Source of the DNA: Rhizomys pruinosus
Taxonomy: Eukaryota > Chordata > Mammalia > Rodentia > Spalacidae
NCBI GenBank assembly: GCA_009823505.1
Contig: VZQC01009601.1
Span: forward strand, 1,490,219 to 1,554,218
Reading direction: 5' to 3'
Length of the DNA: 64,000 nt
Shown: positions 22,988 through 36,900 of the stretch, piece after piece
How positions within the stretch are numbered: the stretch's first letter is position 1
How the letters are laid out: each line of letters begins with the position of its first letter
The notes under the pieces: model-generated
Told to the model about the DNA's origin: nothing
The model's database searches: none
Seen by the model: the letters and a program-made list of their open reading frames with translations, nothing else
Program-made: the position numbers and the translations under genes

Positions 22988-23100
22988 ATTTTGAGCTGGG
23001 GGCCTCAACTGTGTAGCTCAGGCTGGCTCAGGAGTGTTGATCCTTCTTTGCAGTTTCCTGTCTGCTGGGATTACAGGTATGCACCATTATGACTGGCTTT
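22988..23100 (-). mobile_element. Old 7SL-derived monomer (B1/proto-B1), antisense
   Basis: 'gtgtagctcaggctggctca' and 'tgctgggattacaggtatgc' are antisense B1/7SL blocks; strongly diverged. Confidence 0.65.
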
Positions 23101-24351
23101 GAATTCTTTTTAGATATATTTTGGAAAAATTGTCCCAGTGTAAGCAGTAAATGAAGCTTTAGGCGTTCACAGCTATGGAAGTTCTATTCAATGCTCTTAT
23201 TTCCACAAACAAATATATATATATGCTAGCAGGACAGGACATGTACTTAATGATCAAACCCCTTTCTTCTCCCTGGAGACACTGGACTACACAGCACTGC
23301 TCAGAAGGAAGAGGGAAGGGCATGTACCTTGTGTTGTGGCTGAGCACAGCGGAGAAGCTGGTCACTGTCAGCTGTGCTGTAGGTTTCCTGTATTTGCTTT
23401 TTCATGCCCCTTTCTTCCCATGATGGACAACATGGAGACAACCCCAGGCGGTGCCTTTTGGTTCTCATGTGGGAGGTGTAGATCCACATCCTGGGAGGAG
23501 TCTGTGTCTATGAATTTGCCTGGAGATGTCCCTACCAGGAAAACATGTAGCTGTTGCTAGAGCAAGAAAACACTTTCCCAAGTTCCACCCACCAGGATTT
23601 GGCAGGTCATGATACCAATGGTCAGTGTAGACTGACCCAATATGAAATGGGTAATTTGAGGTGGGGACTGCTATAACTGTAGGCACTCCCTTTAAAACCC
23701 ATGGCTTCTGAGTGTTTCCAATCTTGCCTTCCCTAATGGAAACTTCCTCTCCCTGCTCCCCACTGCCTGTCAGATATCTGTGTCAGGGCAGGCAGATGCT
23801 GTGGACTGTAGTTCACAGGTTCCTGACTATGAGGACATATGCAAGCCTAATGGAAAGTGATGGCTAGTCTCACACGAATCCTGTGCTCTTAAGTGGATGT
23901 TATGAACAGGCAGGCCCTCCATTTTCTCTCTCAATAGACTCTGTATTTAATCCACAGATTCTAATTTTGTTGTCTCTTGCTCTGATTGCAGTGAAAACTC
24001 CGGGATTTCTGGCCGTGTTATTTCCCACGTGTAGTTGGTCAATCCTCTGGGTCTCAGCTTCCTGATTTTATAAACATTGCAACTTCACTTTGTGGAATAT
24101 CATTAGCAAGATCCTTGATATCTCCAACCCCTTCTTGTGTAAAGGTATTCAGCTTTCGTAGAATGTATCTCACAGCCTGCTGTCTGACATTTTTTATAGC
24201 ATTAGCATTAATTCCTCCCTAGATAGACTAAGATAGAAACTGTGATAAGAAGATCACAGTTGGTGAGATCACAGTTGGTGCCTCCACCATCCCCAAGGAA
24301 TAATGTGCTCCAAAGTCCCCTGGAGAAGCTAAAACTGAGTTCCACAGAATC

Positions 24352-24352
<1 letters not shown>
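23101..24352. other. No recognised feature
   Basis: Apparently unique sequence; no frame above about 80 codons that I can interpret. Confidence 0.55.
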
Positions 24353-24416
<64 letters not shown>

Positions 24417-24439
24417 CATCCATCCATCCATCTATCCAT
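24353..24439. repeat. (TCTA)n(TCCA)n microsatellite
   Basis: About 16 TCTA units with one TTTA interruption, then several TCCA units. Confidence 0.97.
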
Positions 24440-25147
24440 TGGTTTCCTTATGCATTCACTCCCATAATCAAGGTTAATTTATGAACTAGACCCATCAAAA
24501 CATTAATAGTAATATCTAAACAGGATAATTACAACAAAACAATGCCATTAATGTGGTATTTGTCTCCCAAATACTCCACTGTACTTTGTTAGTATTTTGA
24601 TCTGTGTTCAATGGTAGGTGGCAAAGCTTCACAGGTCATGGGACAGTGGATGAGCCCTCTGCTGTAGCCACTACTCATGTTTGGTAGAACTCTCTGCTAA
24701 GAGCACCTGCATTTACTGCAAGGCTTTTTTTTTANTACCGTAATTACGGAGTCTGAAAATAATTGGTGGGTGGTCAAGATAATCTTACCCGCATCTGGTC
24801 CCATAATGGTCTCTTCTAGTGTAACCTACTGGGCAAAGGGGAAGCCCAACCCCAGCTCCTCTCATCACCCTCCCCACCCCATGTGAAGTATTGGAAAGTT
24901 CAAAGACCGTGTTCTCATAAACAAAACATTTGAGGCCCAATCATTGCAATATAGGATGATGCTCTTTCCTACATAAATATTATACCAAACATGGTCCTAT
25001 TAGTTCCTGCCCTGTGCTGTGCAGAGGATTTTATAGGAAAAGCCTAAAGTGTCCCAGACAGTGACCTGCTCTCCTTGCAAACTGAGGGGTCCAGTGGGGA
25101 TGGATGCCAGGAGGAACTGCTGCACACAGACTGCATGTGGCATGAGA
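24440..25147. other. No recognised feature; one ambiguous base
   Basis: Apparently unique. A single N at 24735 follows a T run, probably an unresolved base call. Confidence 0.55.
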
Positions 25148-27460
25148 CAGAGTCCCTCAGAGCCAGGCCCCAAGCAGACAGCACACTGTCACAGTCCCTC
25201 AGAGCCAGGCCCCGAGCAGAGAATACACTGTCACAGTCCCTCAGAGCCAGGCCCCGAGCAGAGACTACAGCGTCACAGTCCCTCAGAGCCAGGCCTGAGA
25301 AGAGACTACAGTGTCACTGTCCCTCAGAGCCAGGTCCCGACCAGAGACTACACTGTCACAGTCCCTCAGAGCCAGGCCCCGAGCAGAGACTACAGTGTCA
25401 CAGTCCCTCAGAGCCAGGCCCCGAGCAGAGACTACACTGTCACAGTCCCTCAGAGACAGGCCCCAAGCAGAGACTACAGTGTCACAGTCCCTCAGAGCCA
25501 GGCCCGAGCAGAGACTACAGTGTCACAGTCCCTCAGAGCCAGGCCCCTAGACCGGTCACGTCTCAGACAGGCTGAGAGACTACAGTGTCACTGTCCCTCA
25601 GAGCCAGGCCCCAAGACTACAGTGTCACAGTCCCTCAGAGCCAGGCCCTGAGAGAGACTACAGTGTCACAGTCCCTCAGAGCCAGGCCCCGGGAGAATAC
25701 ACTGTCACAGTCCCTCAGAGCAGGCCCCAGCAGAGACTACAGTGTCACAGTCCCTCAGAGCCAGGCCCGAGCAGAGACTACAATGTCACAGTCCCTCAGA
25801 GCCAGGCCCGAGCAGAGACTACAGTGTCACAGTCCCTCAGAGCCAGGCCCCGAGCGGAGACTACACTGTCACAGTCCCTCAGAGTCAGGCCCCAAGCAGA
25901 GACTACAGTGTCACAGTCCCTCAGAGCCAGGCCCCGAGCAGAGACTACACTGTCACTGTCCCTCAGAGCCAGGCCCCAAGCAGAGACTATAGTGTCACAG
26001 TCCCTCAGGACCAGGCCCCGAGCAGAGACTACAGTGTCACAGTCACCTCAGAGCCAGGCCCCAAGCAGAGACTAAGCGTCACAGTCCCTCAGGCCAGCCC
26101 CGAGCAGAGACTACAGTGTCACGTACCTCGGAGGCAGCACTACACTGCATGCCCAGGCCAGGCCCCAGACTACAGTGTCACAGTCCCTCAGAGCCAGGCC
26201 CCGAGTAGAGACTACAGTGTCACAGTCCCTCAGAGCCAGGCCCCGAGCAGAGACTACAGTGTCACAGTCCCTCAGAGCCAGGCCCCTAGACTACAGTGTC
26301 ACAGTCCCTCAGAGCCAAGCCCCGAGCAGAGACTACAGTGTCACAGTCCCTCAGAGCCGGGCCCCGAGCAGAGACTACAGTGTCACAGTCCCTCAGAGCC
26401 GGGCCCCGAGCAGAGACTACACTGTCACAGTCCCTCAGAGCCAGGCCCCGAGCAAGACTACAGTGTCACAGTCCCTCAGAGCCAGGCCCTGAGCAGAGAC
26501 CACAGCATCACAGTCTCTCAGAGCCAGGCCCCGAGCAGAGACCACAGCGTCACAGTCCCTCAGAGCCAGGCCCCGACAAGCAGAGAGCCATAGCTACGTG
26601 TCACAGTCCCTCAGAGCCAGGCCCCGAAGACTACAGGTCACAGTCCCTCAGAGCCAGGCCGAGCAGAGACTACAGTGTCACGTCCTCAGAGCCAGGCCCC
26701 AATAGACTACAGCGTCACAGTCCCTCAGAGCCAGGCCCGAGCAGAGACTACAGTGTCACAGTCCCTCAGAGCCAGGCGCCGAGCAGAGACTACAGTGTCA
26801 CTGTACCTCAGAGCCAGGCCCCAAGCAGAGACTACACTGTCACAGTCCCTCAGAGCCAGGCCCCGAGCAGAGACTACAGTGTCACAGTCCCTCAGAGCCA
26901 GGCCCCGAGTAGAGCTACACTGTCACAGTCCCTCAGAGCCAGGCCCGAGCAGAGACTACAGTGTCACAGTCCCTCAGAGCCAGGCCAGCAACTACAGTGT
27001 CACAGTCCTCAGAGCCAGGCCCCGAGCGAGACTACAGTGTCACAGTCCTCAGAGCCAGGCCCGAGCAGAGACTACAGTGTCACAGTCCCTCAGAGCCAGC
27101 CCGAGCGGAGACTACAGTGTCACAGTCCTCAGAGCCAGCCCCGAGCAGAGACACAGGTCACAGTCCCTCAGAGCCAGGCCCCGAGCAGAGACTACAGCGT
27201 CACAGTCCCTCAGAGCCAGGCCCCGAGCAGAGACTACAGCGTCACAGTCCCTCAGAGCCAGGCCCCGAGCAGAGACTACAGTGTCACAGTCTCTCAGTGC
27301 CAGGCCCCGAGCAGAGACTACAGCGTCACAGTCCCTCAGAGCCAGGCCCCGAGCAGAGACTACAGTGTCACAGTCCCTCAGAGCCAGGCGCTGAGCAGAG
27401 ACTACAGTGTCACTGTCCCTCAGAGTCAGGCCCTGAGCAGACACTGGAGTCTCACAGTCA
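25148..27460 (+). repeat. 42-bp minisatellite, about 55 degenerate copies
   Basis: Unit consensus runs from 'cagtccctcagagccaggcc' through 'ccgagcagagactacagtgt' plus 'ca'. Many units carry substitutions or small deletions, so the array is a mixture of unit variants. Because 42 is divisible by 3 and the unit lacks stops, overlapping frames encode repetitive 14-residue peptides (for example SQSLRARPRAETTV). I regard these as non-genic. About 0.3 kb of unrecognised sequence separates it from the B2 at 27757. Confidence 0.95.
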
Positions 27461-27756
27461 CAGACTTTATGATCACACTGTAGTATTTTCAAAGACTCGT
27501 CTGCTGTCTGGAAAGTCAACTCCTAAGGCCAAGGGCGGAAGCACGGCTAGCTGGCTCATTAATGGGCAGTGGTCCCGGCCTCTGTGTCAGATCACCATGA
27601 AAGCATTGCTCTGTTTTCATGTTGCTCATTCAAGTCTGTGGAAAGCTTCGTGCCAGGCAGCAGGATGCGACCAGAGCCATGGAGAGTTGCATCTCTTCTC
27701 TGCTGCCCGAGGCCTCACAATTTAGAGGAAGACATTGCTACAAAGCTTTGCAGTAG

Positions 27757-27993
27757 GGGCTGGAGAGATGGCCTAGCAGTTAAGAGTGCTGACTGCTCTT
27801 GCAGAGGACCCGGGTTCGATCCCCAGCACCCACATGGTGGCTGAGAACCGTCTTTAACTCCAGTTCCAAGGGGAATCCGACACCCCTCTTCTGACCTCCG
27901 CAGCTTTGCATGACACAGGTGCACAAACCTACATCCAGACAGTACATTCATACACATAAAAAAAAATTATAATAAAAATAAAAAATAAAAAAA
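27757..27993 (+). mobile_element. B2 SINE abutting the 249-bp satellite
   Basis: Head 'ggggctggagagatggccta' with perfect B box 'gggttcgatccc'. It has the young 'cctag' signature but not the 17-bp duplication. Its A-rich tail (27956-27993) ends exactly where the satellite begins. Confidence 0.94.
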
Positions 27994-30900
27994 CTGCCGC
28001 TGGGCTCAAGAGATCTCAAATCTCAAGAGTCACACAAGCGTGCCTTTAATACCGGCTGGGAGGATAACTCCGCCCCCACAGCCACTAGATCTAATCAAGC
28101 CAAAGACCACACCTTTAATCCCAGCTGGGGGGATAACTCCAACCTCACAGCCACAAAGGCCAATCAAACCAAAGACAGCAGGACCAAACGATCAGCAATC
28201 AGCTCGCCAAGGCACCCAGTTCCTACCTGTCTTCCCCTCTTCCTGCCGCTGGGCTCAAGAGATCTCAAATCTCAAGAGTCACACAAGCGTGCCTTTAATA
28301 CCGGCTGGGAGGATAACTCCGCCCCCACAGCCACTAGATCTAATCAAGCCAAAGACCACACCTTTAATCCCAGCTGGGGGGATAACTCCAACCTCACAGC
28401 CACAAAGGCCAATCAAACCAAAGACAGCAGGACCAAACGATCAGCAATCAGCTCGCCAAGGCACCCAGTTCCTACCTGTCTTCCCCTCTTCCTGCCGCTG
28501 GGCTCAAGAGATCTCAAATCTCAAGAGTCACACAAGCGTGCCTTTAATACCGGCTGGGAGGATAACTCCGCCCCCACAGCCACTAGATCTAATCAAGCCA
28601 AAGACCACACCTTTAATCCCAGCTGGGGGGATAACTCCAACCTCACAGCCACAAAGGCCAATCAAACCAAAGACAGCAGGACCAAACGATCAGCAATCAG
28701 CTCGCCAAGGCACCCAGTTCCTACCTGTCTTCCCCTCTTCCTGCCGCTGGGCTCAAGAGATCTCAAATCTCAAGAGTCACACAAGCGTGCCTTTAATACC
28801 GGCTGGGAGGATAACTCCGCCCCCACAGCCACTAGATCTAATCAAGCCAAAGACCACACCTTTAATCCCAGCTGGGGGGATAACTCCAACCTCACAGCCA
28901 CAAAGGCCAATCAAACCAAAGACAGCAGGACCAAACGATCAGCAATCAGCTCGCCAAGGCACCCAGTTCCTACCTGTCTTCCCCTCTTCCTGCCGCTGGG
29001 CTCAAGAGATCTCAAATCTCAAGAGTCACACAAGCGTGCCTTTAATACCGGCTGGGAGGATAACTCCGCCCCCACAGCCACTAGATCTAATCAAGCCAAA
29101 GACCACACCTTTAATCCCAGCTGGGGGGATAACTCCAACCTCACAGCCACAAAGGCCAATCAAACCAAAGACAGCAGGACCAAACGATCAGCAATCAGCT
29201 CGCCAAGGCACCCAGTTCCTACCTGTCTTCCCCTCTTCCTGCCGCTGGGCTCAAGAGATCTCAAATCTCAAGAGTCACACAAGCGTGCCTTTAATACCGG
29301 CTGGGAGGATAACTCCGCCCCCACAGCCACTAGATCTAATCAAGCCAAAGACCACACCTTTAATCCCAGCTGGGGGGATAACTCCAACCTCACAGCCACA
29401 AAGGCCAATCAAACCAAAGACAGCAGGACCAAACGATCAGCAATCAGCTCGCCAAGGCACCCAGTTCCTACCTGTCTTCCCCTCTTCCTGCCGCTGGGCT
29501 CAAGAGATCTCAAATCTCAAGAGTCACACAAGCGTGCCTTTAATACCGGCTGGGAGGATAACTCCGCCCCCACAGCCACTAGATCTAATCAAGCCAAAGA
29601 CCACACCTTTAATCCCAGCTGGGGGGATAACTCCAACCTCACAGCCACAAAGGCCAATCAAACCAAAGACAGCAGGACCAAACGATCAGCAATCAGCTCG
29701 CCAAGGCACCCAGTTCCTACCTGTCTTCCCCTCTTCCTGCCGCTGGGCTCAAGAGATCTCAAATCTCAAGAGTCACACAAGCGTGCCTTTAATACCGGCT
29801 GGGAGGATAACTCCGCCCCCACAGCCACTAGATCTAATCAAGCCAAAGACCACACCTTTAATCCCAGCTGGGGGGATAACTCCAACCTCACAGCCACAAA
29901 GGCCAATCAAACCAAAGACAGCAGGACCAAACGATCAGCAATCAGCTCGCCAAGGCACCCAGTTCCTACCTGTCTTCCCCTCTTCCTGCCGCTGGGCTCA
30001 AGAGATCTCAAATCTCAAGAGTCACACAAGCGTGCCTTTAATACCGGCTGGGAGGATAACTCCGCCCCCACAGCCACTAGATCTAATCAAGCCAAAGACC
30101 ACACCTTTAATCCCAGCTGGGGGGATAACTCCAACCTCACAGCCACAAAGGCCAATCAAACCAAAGACAGCAGGACCAAACGATCAGCAATCAGCTCGCC
30201 AAGGCACCCAGTTCCTACCTGTCTTCCCCTCTTCCTGCCGCTGGGCTCAAGAGATCTCAAATCTCAAGAGTCACACAAGCGTGCCTTTAATACCGGCTGG
30301 GAGGATAACTCCGCCCCCACAGCCACTAGATCTAATCAAGCCAAAGACCACACCTTTAATCCCAGCTGGGGGGATAACTCCAACCTCACAGCCACAAAGG
30401 CCAATCAAACCAAAGACAGCAGGACCAAACGATCAGCAATCAGCTCGCCAAGGCACCCAGTTCCTACCTGTCTTCCCCTCTTCCTGCCGCTGGGCTCAAG
30501 AGATCTCAAATCTCAAGAGTCACACAAGCGTGCCTTTAATACCGGCTGGGAGGATAACTCCGCCCCCACAGCCACTAGATCTAATCAAGCCAAAGACCAC
30601 ACCTTTAATCCCAGCTGGGGGGATAACTCCAACCTCACAGCCACAAAGGCCAATCAAACCAAAGACAGCAGGACCAAACGATCAGCAATCAGCTCGCCAA
30701 GGCACCCAGTTCCTACCTGTCTTCCCCTCTTCCTGCCGCTGGGCTCAAGAGATCTCAAATCTCAAGAGTCACACAAGCGTGCCTTTAATACCGGCTGGGA
30801 GGATAACTCCGCCCCCACAGCCACTAGATCTAATCAAGCCAAAGACCACACCTTTAATCCCAGCTGGGGGGATAACTCCAACCTCACAGCCACAAAGGCC

Positions 30901-33900
30901 AATCAAACCAAAGACAGCAGGACCAAACGATCAGCAATCAGCTCGCCAAGGCACCCAGTTCCTACCTGTCTTCCCCTCTTCCTGCCGCTGGGCTCAAGAG
31001 ATCTCAAATCTCAAGAGTCACACAAGCGTGCCTTTAATACCGGCTGGGAGGATAACTCCGCCCCCACAGCCACTAGATCTAATCAAGCCAAAGACCACAC
31101 CTTTAATCCCAGCTGGGGGGATAACTCCAACCTCACAGCCACAAAGGCCAATCAAACCAAAGACAGCAGGACCAAACGATCAGCAATCAGCTCGCCAAGG
31201 CACCCAGTTCCTACCTGTCTTCCCCTCTTCCTGCCGCTGGGCTCAAGAGATCTCAAATCTCAAGAGTCACACAAGCGTGCCTTTAATACCGGCTGGGAGG
31301 ATAACTCCGCCCCCACAGCCACTAGATCTAATCAAGCCAAAGACCACACCTTTAATCCCAGCTGGGGGGATAACTCCAACCTCACAGCCACAAAGGCCAA
31401 TCAAACCAAAGACAGCAGGACCAAACGATCAGCAATCAGCTCGCCAAGGCACCCAGTTCCTACCTGTCTTCCCCTCTTCCTGCCGCTGGGCTCAAGAGAT
31501 CTCAAATCTCAAGAGTCACACAAGCGTGCCTTTAATACCGGCTGGGAGGATAACTCCGCCCCCACAGCCACTAGATCTAATCAAGCCAAAGACCACACCT
31601 TTAATCCCAGCTGGGGGGATAACTCCAACCTCACAGCCACAAAGGCCAATCAAACCAAAGACAGCAGGACCAAACGATCAGCAATCAGCTCGCCAAGGCA
31701 CCCAGTTCCTACCTGTCTTCCCCTCTTCCTGCCGCTGGGCTCAAGAGATCTCAAATCTCAAGAGTCACACAAGCGTGCCTTTAATACCGGCTGGGAGGAT
31801 AACTCCGCCCCCACAGCCACTAGATCTAATCAAGCCAAAGACCACACCTTTAATCCCAGCTGGGGGGATAACTCCAACCTCACAGCCACAAAGGCCAATC
31901 AAACCAAAGACAGCAGGACCAAACGATCAGCAATCAGCTCGCCAAGGCACCCAGTTCCTACCTGTCTTCCCCTCTTCCTGCCGCTGGGCTCAAGAGATCT
32001 CAAATCTCAAGAGTCACACAAGCGTGCCTTTAATACCGGCTGGGAGGATAACTCCGCCCCCACAGCCACTAGATCTAATCAAGCCAAAGACCACACCTTT
32101 AATCCCAGCTGGGGGGATAACTCCAACCTCACAGCCACAAAGGCCAATCAAACCAAAGACAGCAGGACCAAACGATCAGCAATCAGCTCGCCAAGGCACC
32201 CAGTTCCTACCTGTCTTCCCCTCTTCCTGCCGCTGGGCTCAAGAGATCTCAAATCTCAAGAGTCACACAAGCGTGCCTTTAATACCGGCTGGGAGGATAA
32301 CTCCGCCCCCACAGCCACTAGATCTAATCAAGCCAAAGACCACACCTTTAATCCCAGCTGGGGGGATAACTCCAACCTCACAGCCACAAAGGCCAATCAA
32401 ACCAAAGACAGCAGGACCAAACGATCAGCAATCAGCTCGCCAAGGCACCCAGTTCCTACCTGTCTTCCCCTCTTCCTGCCGCTGGGCTCAAGAGATCTCA
32501 AATCTCAAGAGTCACACAAGCGTGCCTTTAATACCGGCTGGGAGGATAACTCCGCCCCCACAGCCACTAGATCTAATCAAGCCAAAGACCACACCTTTAA
32601 TCCCAGCTGGGGGGATAACTCCAACCTCACAGCCACAAAGGCCAATCAAACCAAAGACAGCAGGACCAAACGATCAGCAATCAGCTCGCCAAGGCACCCA
32701 GTTCCTACCTGTCTTCCCCTCTTCCTGCCGCTGGGCTCAAGAGATCTCAAATCTCAAGAGTCACACAAGCGTGCCTTTAATACCGGCTGGGAGGATAACT
32801 CCGCCCCCACAGCCACTAGATCTAATCAAGCCAAAGACCACACCTTTAATCCCAGCTGGGGGGATAACTCCAACCTCACAGCCACAAAGGCCAATCAAAC
32901 CAAAGACAGCAGGACCAAACGATCAGCAATCAGCTCGCCAAGGCACCCAGTTCCTACCTGTCTTCCCCTCTTCCTGCCGCTGGGCTCAAGAGATCTCAAA
33001 TCTCAAGAGTCACACAAGCGTGCCTTTAATACCGGCTGGGAGGATAACTCCGCCCCCACAGCCACTAGATCTAATCAAGCCAAAGACCACACCTTTAATC
33101 CCAGCTGGGGGGATAACTCCAACCTCACAGCCACAAAGGCCAATCAAACCAAAGACAGCAGGACCAAACGATCAGCAATCAGCTCGCCAAGGCACCCAGT
33201 TCCTACCTGTCTTCCCCTCTTCCTGCCGCTGGGCTCAAGAGATCTCAAATCTCAAGAGTCACACAAGCGTGCCTTTAATACCGGCTGGGAGGATAACTCC
33301 GCCCCCACAGCCACTAGATCTAATCAAGCCAAAGACCACACCTTTAATCCCAGCTGGGGGGATAACTCCAACCTCACAGCCACAAAGGCCAATCAAACCA
33401 AAGACAGCAGGACCAAACGATCAGCAATCAGCTCGCCAAGGCACCCAGTTCCTACCTGTCTTCCCCTCTTCCTGCCGCTGGGCTCAAGAGATCTCAAATC
33501 TCAAGAGTCACACAAGCGTGCCTTTAATACCGGCTGGGAGGATAACTCCGCCCCCACAGCCACTAGATCTAATCAAGCCAAAGACCACACCTTTAATCCC
33601 AGCTGGGGGGATAACTCCAACCTCACAGCCACAAAGGCCAATCAAACCAAAGACAGCAGGACCAAACGATCAGCAATCAGCTCGCCAAGGCACCCAGTTC
33701 CTACCTGTCTTCCCCTCTTCCTGCCGCTGGGCTCAAGAGATCTCAAATCTCAAGAGTCACACAAGCGTGCCTTTAATACCGGCTGGGAGGATAACTCCGC
33801 CCCCACAGCCACTAGATCTAATCAAGCCAAAGACCACACCTTTAATCCCAGCTGGGGGGATAACTCCAACCTCACAGCCACAAAGGCCAATCAAACCAAA

Positions 33901-36900
33901 GACAGCAGGACCAAACGATCAGCAATCAGCTCGCCAAGGCACCCAGTTCCTACCTGTCTTCCCCTCTTCCTGCCGCTGGGCTCAAGAGATCTCAAATCTC
34001 AAGAGTCACACAAGCGTGCCTTTAATACCGGCTGGGAGGATAACTCCGCCCCCACAGCCACTAGATCTAATCAAGCCAAAGACCACACCTTTAATCCCAG
34101 CTGGGGGGATAACTCCAACCTCACAGCCACAAAGGCCAATCAAACCAAAGACAGCAGGACCAAACGATCAGCAATCAGCTCGCCAAGGCACCCAGTTCCT
34201 ACCTGTCTTCCCCTCTTCCTGCCGCTGGGCTCAAGAGATCTCAAATCTCAAGAGTCACACAAGCGTGCCTTTAATACCGGCTGGGAGGATAACTCCGCCC
34301 CCACAGCCACTAGATCTAATCAAGCCAAAGACCACACCTTTAATCCCAGCTGGGGGGATAACTCCAACCTCACAGCCACAAAGGCCAATCAAACCAAAGA
34401 CAGCAGGACCAAACGATCAGCAATCAGCTCGCCAAGGCACCCAGTTCCTACCTGTCTTCCCCTCTTCCTGCCGCTGGGCTCAAGAGATCTCAAATCTCAA
34501 GAGTCACACAAGCGTGCCTTTAATACCGGCTGGGAGGATAACTCCGCCCCCACAGCCACTAGATCTAATCAAGCCAAAGACCACACCTTTAATCCCAGCT
34601 GGGGGGATAACTCCAACCTCACAGCCACAAAGGCCAATCAAACCAAAGACAGCAGGACCAAACGATCAGCAATCAGCTCGCCAAGGCACCCAGTTCCTAC
34701 CTGTCTTCCCCTCTTCCTGCCGCTGGGCTCAAGAGATCTCAAATCTCAAGAGTCACACAAGCGTGCCTTTAATACCGGCTGGGAGGATAACTCCGCCCCC
34801 ACAGCCACTAGATCTAATCAAGCCAAAGACCACACCTTTAATCCCAGCTGGGGGGATAACTCCAACCTCACAGCCACAAAGGCCAATCAAACCAAAGACA
34901 GCAGGACCAAACGATCAGCAATCAGCTCGCCAAGGCACCCAGTTCCTACCTGTCTTCCCCTCTTCCTGCCGCTGGGCTCAAGAGATCTCAAATCTCAAGA
35001 GTCACACAAGCGTGCCTTTAATACCGGCTGGGAGGATAACTCCGCCCCCACAGCCACTAGATCTAATCAAGCCAAAGACCACACCTTTAATCCCAGCTGG
35101 GGGGATAACTCCAACCTCACAGCCACAAAGGCCAATCAAACCAAAGACAGCAGGACCAAACGATCAGCAATCAGCTCGCCAAGGCACCCAGTTCCTACCT
35201 GTCTTCCCCTCTTCCTGCCGCTGGGCTCAAGAGATCTCAAATCTCAAGAGTCACACAAGCGTGCCTTTAATACCGGCTGGGAGGATAACTCCGCCCCCAC
35301 AGCCACTAGATCTAATCAAGCCAAAGACCACACCTTTAATCCCAGCTGGGGGGATAACTCCAACCTCACAGCCACAAAGGCCAATCAAACCAAAGACAGC
35401 AGGACCAAACGATCAGCAATCAGCTCGCCAAGGCACCCAGTTCCTACCTGTCTTCCCCTCTTCCTGCCGCTGGGCTCAAGAGATCTCAAATCTCAAGAGT
35501 CACACAAGCGTGCCTTTAATACCGGCTGGGAGGATAACTCCGCCCCCACAGCCACTAGATCTAATCAAGCCAAAGACCACACCTTTAATCCCAGCTGGGG
35601 GGATAACTCCAACCTCACAGCCACAAAGGCCAATCAAACCAAAGACAGCAGGACCAAACGATCAGCAATCAGCTCGCCAAGGCACCCAGTTCCTACCTGT
35701 CTTCCCCTCTTCCTGCCGCTGGGCTCAAGAGATCTCAAATCTCAAGAGTCACACAAGCGTGCCTTTAATACCGGCTGGGAGGATAACTCCGCCCCCACAG
35801 CCACTAGATCTAATCAAGCCAAAGACCACACCTTTAATCCCAGCTGGGGGGATAACTCCAACCTCACAGCCACAAAGGCCAATCAAACCAAAGACAGCAG
35901 GACCAAACGATCAGCAATCAGCTCGCCAAGGCACCCAGTTCCTACCTGTCTTCCCCTCTTCCTGCCGCTGGGCTCAAGAGATCTCAAATCTCAAGAGTCA
36001 CACAAGCGTGCCTTTAATACCGGCTGGGAGGATAACTCCGCCCCCACAGCCACTAGATCTAATCAAGCCAAAGACCACACCTTTAATCCCAGCTGGGGGG
36101 ATAACTCCAACCTCACAGCCACAAAGGCCAATCAAACCAAAGACAGCAGGACCAAACGATCAGCAATCAGCTCGCCAAGGCACCCAGTTCCTACCTGTCT
36201 TCCCCTCTTCCTGCCGCTGGGCTCAAGAGATCTCAAATCTCAAGAGTCACACAAGCGTGCCTTTAATACCGGCTGGGAGGATAACTCCGCCCCCACAGCC
36301 ACTAGATCTAATCAAGCCAAAGACCACACCTTTAATCCCAGCTGGGGGGATAACTCCAACCTCACAGCCACAAAGGCCAATCAAACCAAAGACAGCAGGA
36401 CCAAACGATCAGCAATCAGCTCGCCAAGGCACCCAGTTCCTACCTGTCTTCCCCTCTTCCTGCCGCTGGGCTCAAGAGATCTCAAATCTCAAGAGTCACA
36501 CAAGCGTGCCTTTAATACCGGCTGGGAGGATAACTCCGCCCCCACAGCCACTAGATCTAATCAAGCCAAAGACCACACCTTTAATCCCAGCTGGGGGGAT
36601 AACTCCAACCTCACAGCCACAAAGGCCAATCAAACCAAAGACAGCAGGACCAAACGATCAGCAATCAGCTCGCCAAGGCACCCAGTTCCTACCTGTCTTC
36701 CCCTCTTCCTGCCGCTGGGCTCAAGAGATCTCAAATCTCAAGAGTCACACAAGCGTGCCTTTAATACCGGCTGGGAGGATAACTCCGCCCCCACAGCCAC
36801 TAGATCTAATCAAGCCAAAGACCACACCTTTAATCCCAGCTGGGGGGATAACTCCAACCTCACAGCCACAAAGGCCAATCAAACCAAAGACAGCAGGACC

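Noticed and set aside
25049..27725. Several overlapping frames of 200-400 codons over the 42-bp minisatellite
   Set aside because: The unit has no stops and a length divisible by three; small deletions merely switch frames. All frames encode the same low-complexity peptide variants.
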